From positions 1 through 64,000 of the forward strand of contig QKIH01000044.1 of NCBI GenBank assembly GCA_003249645.1: 64,000 nt of DNA, read 5' to 3'. The stretch comes from Desulfobulbaceae bacterium. GTDB lineage: Bacteria; Desulfobacterota; Desulfobulbia; Desulfobulbales; Desulfocapsaceae. The notes under the pieces were generated by a model. It was not told the origin of the DNA, searched no databases, and worked only from the letters and a program-made list of their open reading frames with translations. Within the stretch, counting starts at the first letter, position 1. The number at the start of each line of letters is the position of its first letter. Below are positions 61,375 to 64,000 of the stretch, piece after piece. A program made the position numbers and the translations under genes.

Positions 61375-63783
61375 ATGAACACAACAAACTCACAATTATC
61401 CAGCCTATACCAATCTGTCGATATTACCCAGGACATTCCTCCCCTTATAGTCGGGGAACGAACCAATCCAACCGGATCCAAAAAGTTCAGAGAACTTCTT
61501 CTTGCTGACGATTTTGACGGTTGTCTCCAAGTCGCTGTTGAGCAGGAACGAATAGGGGCTCACGTGCTTGACCTTTCCGCAGCCTGGGCCGGTCGGAACG
61601 AAGAAGAGGATCTGGTTAAGCTCGTCAAGCTTTTCAGCCAGACCTTGCGTATACCGCTGATGATCGATTCAACCTCTCCTGTCTGCATAGAAAAAGCGCT
61701 GAAGTCATATCCAGGCAGGCCGGTTATCAACTCAATTAACCTTGAGGATGGTGGTGATAATCTGCACAAAGTTTGCGGACTTGCTAAAAAATATGGAGCC
61801 TGTGTCGTTGCTCTCACCATTGACGAAGACGGAATGGCAATGGATACCCCGAAAAAATTTGAGGTAGCCGAAAGAATATTCAATATCGCTGTCAACCAAT
61901 ATGGTCTCCAGCCTTCAGACATATTCTTTGATCCGCTGACGTTCACTGTAGGCTCCGGAGACACCAATCTTGTTGATGCGGCAGTACAGACCCTTGATGC
62001 AATTAGACTCATCAAGGAAAAGCTTGTCGGTGCCAAGACTATTCTTGGTCTTTCCAACATTTCCTTCGGCTTGCGTCCACCTGCCAGGAAAGTGTTGAAC
62101 GCCGTCTTCCTCCATGAAGCTGTTGAAGCCGGACTCGACGCTGTAATCATCAATCCGACAAACTGCATTTCACTTGATACCATCAATAAAGAAAGCAGAC
62201 AGCTGGCGATGGACCTGCTCTACAACAGGCAAAGCGGTGAGACATCTCCTCTCATGGCGTATATCGATCATTTTGAAAGTCATAGCGGCGTTGAGGAGAC
62301 TCACGACGAGGCAGAGTTCAACCCTGAACAGCAGATGTTTGACAGTGTTCTTCATGGTAACAGGAAGAATATCAATGATCTTCTTTATATGCTGATGGAC
62401 AAGTACAACCCGCTTGATATCGTCAACCAGATTCTTGTCCCCGCCATGAAAAGAGTCGGTGAACTTTTCGGCTCCGGTGAAATGCTGCTTCCTTTTGTTC
62501 TTCAGTCTGCTGAAGTTATGCGGGCAAGCGTAGAAATCCTTGAACCGTACATGGATAAGAGTTCAAAAAGCGATGCACCAAAGGTCCTGCTTGCAACGGT
62601 GCAGGGCGATGTTCATGATATTGGTAAAAACCTCGTCAATATTATCCTTTCCAACAACGGATATGATGTAATCGATATCGGGATAAAGGTCCCTGCAGAA
62701 CGGATTATAGAAGAGGCCCAAAAACACAAAGTTGACATCATCGGTCTGAGTGGACTTCTCGTAAAATCTGCAGTCGTTATGCGGGACAGCATGTCGATAT
62801 ACAAGGAGGCAGGATTAACTCAGCCTATTTTACTCGGTGGTGCTGCTCTAACCAGAAAGTTTGTCGCTACAGAATGTGCAGTTGAATATCCATCACCGGT
62901 GGTCTACTGCAAGGATGCTTTTGCCGGCCTCAAAGCCCTGCAGGACATGGAAGAAGGTAAACTCAAATCGACCACATGGACAGGCAGTGATCGTGCAGTA
63001 CAATCAAGCGAAGAGGCGGAACAGGTTGTAATTCAACCGGCTAAAAACATTCCAAAACCGCCTGTTTTCGGTACTGCGAGAATGGAAGTAGAAACAAAAG
63101 ATTTCATCGATCTTATCAAGACAAACTTTTTGTTCCGGGGCAGATGGGGATATGTCCGCGGCAATATGAGCAAAGATGAATATCAGGAACTGCTTGATAA
63201 GACCGTGTTTCCGCAATATCGTGCTATCCGTGAAAGAATACTGAATGAAAATTTGCTGGAACCTAAAATCAACTATGGCTGGTTCAACTGCCATAAAGAA
63301 AAAGATACTCTTTACGTTGATGCTGCAGGCCAAACGATTGAATTCACTTTCCCCCGTCAACAAGGCATTCCTCACCTCAGTCTTGTTGACTACTTCAACA
63401 GCAGAGAGCAGGGCTCGGATGTGGTTGGCTTCTTCGTCGTAACAGTTGGCAGCAAAATTGACAGAATTGCTCATGAGCTCTATCAGCAAGGAGAATTTCA
63501 CGACTATCTGCTTCTCCACGGTTACTCTGTTGAAGCGGCAGAAGCGCTGGCTGAATACACTCACAAAATGATGCGGAATGAAATCGGTATCATGTATACA
63601 GGTGAACGTTACAGTTTCGGATATTCTGCCTGTCCCGATCTCAATTTACAACAACCTCTTCTGAAGCTGCTACGGTCTGAAGAAATTGGTGTGGAACTGA
63701 CTGAATCCATGGAGATGGTTCCTGAACAGAGTGTGTCTGCCATGGTCGTGCATCACTCCCAGGCTTCCTACTTTTCGGTATAA
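61375..63783 (+). CDS. metH: Cobalamin-dependent methionine synthase, folate/B12/activation modules
   Basis: This 802-aa protein carries the remaining MetH modules. The pterin-binding domain (VGERTNPTGSKKFRE at about 27, ERIGAHVLDLS, then a TIM barrel to about 280) comes first. The B12 cap and binding domain (about 310-545) has the cobalt-ligand motif DVHDIGKN (His near 413). The C-terminal activation domain (about 575-795) has the SAM-binding ACPD segment in RYSFGYSACPDL. It transfers methyl from methyl-H4folate via cobalamin to homocysteine held by the partner subunit, and reactivates oxidised cobalamin with SAM. It stands 7 nt after the Hcy module gene and ends before a strong convergent terminator. 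Confidence 0.93.
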   Translation: MNTTNSQLSSLYQSVDITQDIPPLIVGERTNPTGSKKFRELLLADDFDGCLQVAVEQERIGAHVLDLSAAWAGRNEEEDLVKLVKLFSQTLRIPLMIDSTSPVCIEKALKSYPGRPVINSINLEDGGDNLHKVCGLAKKYGACVVALTIDEDGMAMDTPKKFEVAERIFNIAVNQYGLQPSDIFFDPLTFTVGSGDTNLVDAAVQTLDAIRLIKEKLVGAKTILGLSNISFGLRPPARKVLNAVFLHEAVEAGLDAVIINPTNCISLDTINKESRQLAMDLLYNRQSGETSPLMAYIDHFESHSGVEETHDEAEFNPEQQMFDSVLHGNRKNINDLLYMLMDKYNPLDIVNQILVPAMKRVGELFGSGEMLLPFVLQSAEVMRASVEILEPYMDKSSKSDAPKVLLATVQGDVHDIGKNLVNIILSNNGYDVIDIGIKVPAERIIEEAQKHKVDIIGLSGLLVKSAVVMRDSMSIYKEAGLTQPILLGGAALTRKFVATECAVEYPSPVVYCKDAFAGLKALQDMEEGKLKSTTWTGSDRAVQSSEEAEQVVIQPAKNIPKPPVFGTARMEVETKDFIDLIKTNFLFRGRWGYVRGNMSKDEYQELLDKTVFPQYRAIRERILNENLLEPKINYGWFNCHKEKDTLYVDAAGQTIEFTFPRQQGIPHLSLVDYFNSREQGSDVVGFFVVTVGSKIDRIAHELYQQGEFHDYLLLHGYSVEAAEALAEYTHKMMRNEIGIMYTGERYSFGYSACPDLNLQQPLLKLLRSEEIGVELTESMEMVPEQSVSAMVVHHSQASYFSV

Positions 63784-63795
63784 CAACGGCAGCAG

Positions 63796-63824
63796 AGGGC
63801 TATAACTTTTAAGGTTATAGCCCT
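63796..63824. terminator. Convergent terminator between metH and pepA
   Basis: AGGGCTATAAC (63796-63806) pairs perfectly with GTTATAGCCCT (63814-63824), an 11-bp stem with a 7-nt loop, 13 nt after the metH stop and 14 nt before the pepA stop. Because the genes converge it can serve both, although the T-tracts are short. Confidence 0.7.
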
Positions 63825-63837
63825 TGCGTCTTCTTAT

Positions 63838-64000
63838 CTAGAATTTCGTTTTCTTCCAGTTCCGGACAAATTCTATCAGTGTTCGGACGCTGTTTCCTGA
63901 CGGGCCTTTCGGTATATAGCTTTTTTTTGTGAAATCCCAGGCCGTGCCGGCAATATCCAAATGCGCCCACGGGGTATCTTCAATAAATTTTTCGAGATAA
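63838..64000 (-). CDS. pepA: Leucyl aminopeptidase, C-terminal fragment (cut by window end)
   Basis: The reading frame from the window edge (YLEKFIEDTPWAHLDIAG...) to TAG at 63838-63840 matches the C-terminus of family M17 aminopeptidases: PWAHLDIAGTAW followed by a GPSGNSVRTLIEF block (family usually GATG.PVRLL). Only 53 residues are present; the rest lies beyond the window. M17 enzymes trim N-terminal residues from peptides. Too short for the ORF track. Confidence 0.88.
   Translation of the reverse strand, partial: YLEKFIEDTPWAHLDIAGTAWDFTKKSYIPKGPSGNSVRTLIEFVRNWKKTKF

Noticed and set aside
60437-62186. 231-aa and 208-aa minus-strand ORFs (60437-61132, 61560-62186)
   Set aside because: Shadows of the methionine synthase genes; Ser-rich low-complexity translations without motifs.
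1-64000. CRISPR array, insertion sequence or prophage
   Set aside because: No regularly spaced repeats, transposase, integrase or phage genes were seen on either strand; the one tRNA is not flanked by an integrase.

Overview
The window is about 64 kb of ordinary bacterial chromosome, densely coding on both strands. It carries no phage, insertion sequence or CRISPR array that I can see. The organism is a Gram-negative (lpxB, lpxK, lpxC, Tol complex, TolC-type porin) of moderate to low GC. The liv operon, the multi-PAS sensor kinases, the split cobalamin-dependent methionine synthase, the ole genes and the TyrA fusion together suggest a member of the Desulfobacterota, perhaps Desulfobulbales (Desulfotalea-like). 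That placement is inference from gene content; no rRNA is present.

Layout: (1) 0.2-10 kb: coaX, an LD-carboxypeptidase, an SH3-domain exported protein, a large helicase fused to a DEDD-type nuclease (MrfA+MrfB in one chain), a prephenate dehydratase-like/ACT/prephenate dehydrogenase fusion, a zinc-ribbon protein, tRNA-His(GTG), an alpha/beta hydrolase and dCMP deaminase. (2) 9.7-15.1 kb, minus strand: trmN6-like methyltransferase, comM/yifB, two proteins of unknown function and thiL, probably one operon. (3) 15.2-27.2 kb: queD, a GlcNAc-kinase/nagA pair, then a minus-strand run livK-livH-livM-livG-livF-Gfo/Idh-lpxB, and plus-strand lpxK and lpxC. (4) 27.2-43.8 kb, signalling: a hybrid kinase with five PAS-like domains and a PocR domain, yjbQ, an orphan TolC-family protein, then three tandem PhnD-like periplasmic binding proteins followed by two histidine kinases and a REC-GGDEF-EAL regulator. 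(5) 43.9-49.6 kb: a compact type II fatty-acid-synthase-like locus (KS, ACP, two CrtI-like FAD oxidoreductases, ketoreductase, dehydratase) with no enoyl reductase. (6) 49.7-54.8 kb: tolQ-tolR-tolA-tolB-cpoB without pal, then tlyA. (7) 54.8-59.8 kb, minus strand: an M48 protease and oleB-oleC-oleD without oleA. (8) 60-64 kb: a cold-shock gene with a long structured leader, methionine synthase split into two ORFs, and the 3' end of pepA.

The two regions most likely to hold something undescribed are the KS-ACP-CrtI-CrtI-KR-DH locus and the three-PhnD/two-kinase/c-di-GMP locus. The first has the composition expected of a machine making a (poly)unsaturated acyl chain. It lies 6.6 kb from ole genes that convert condensed acyl chains to long-chain olefins. 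The second looks like a ligand-sensing pathway ending in cyclic-di-GMP turnover: it has binding proteins but no transporter.
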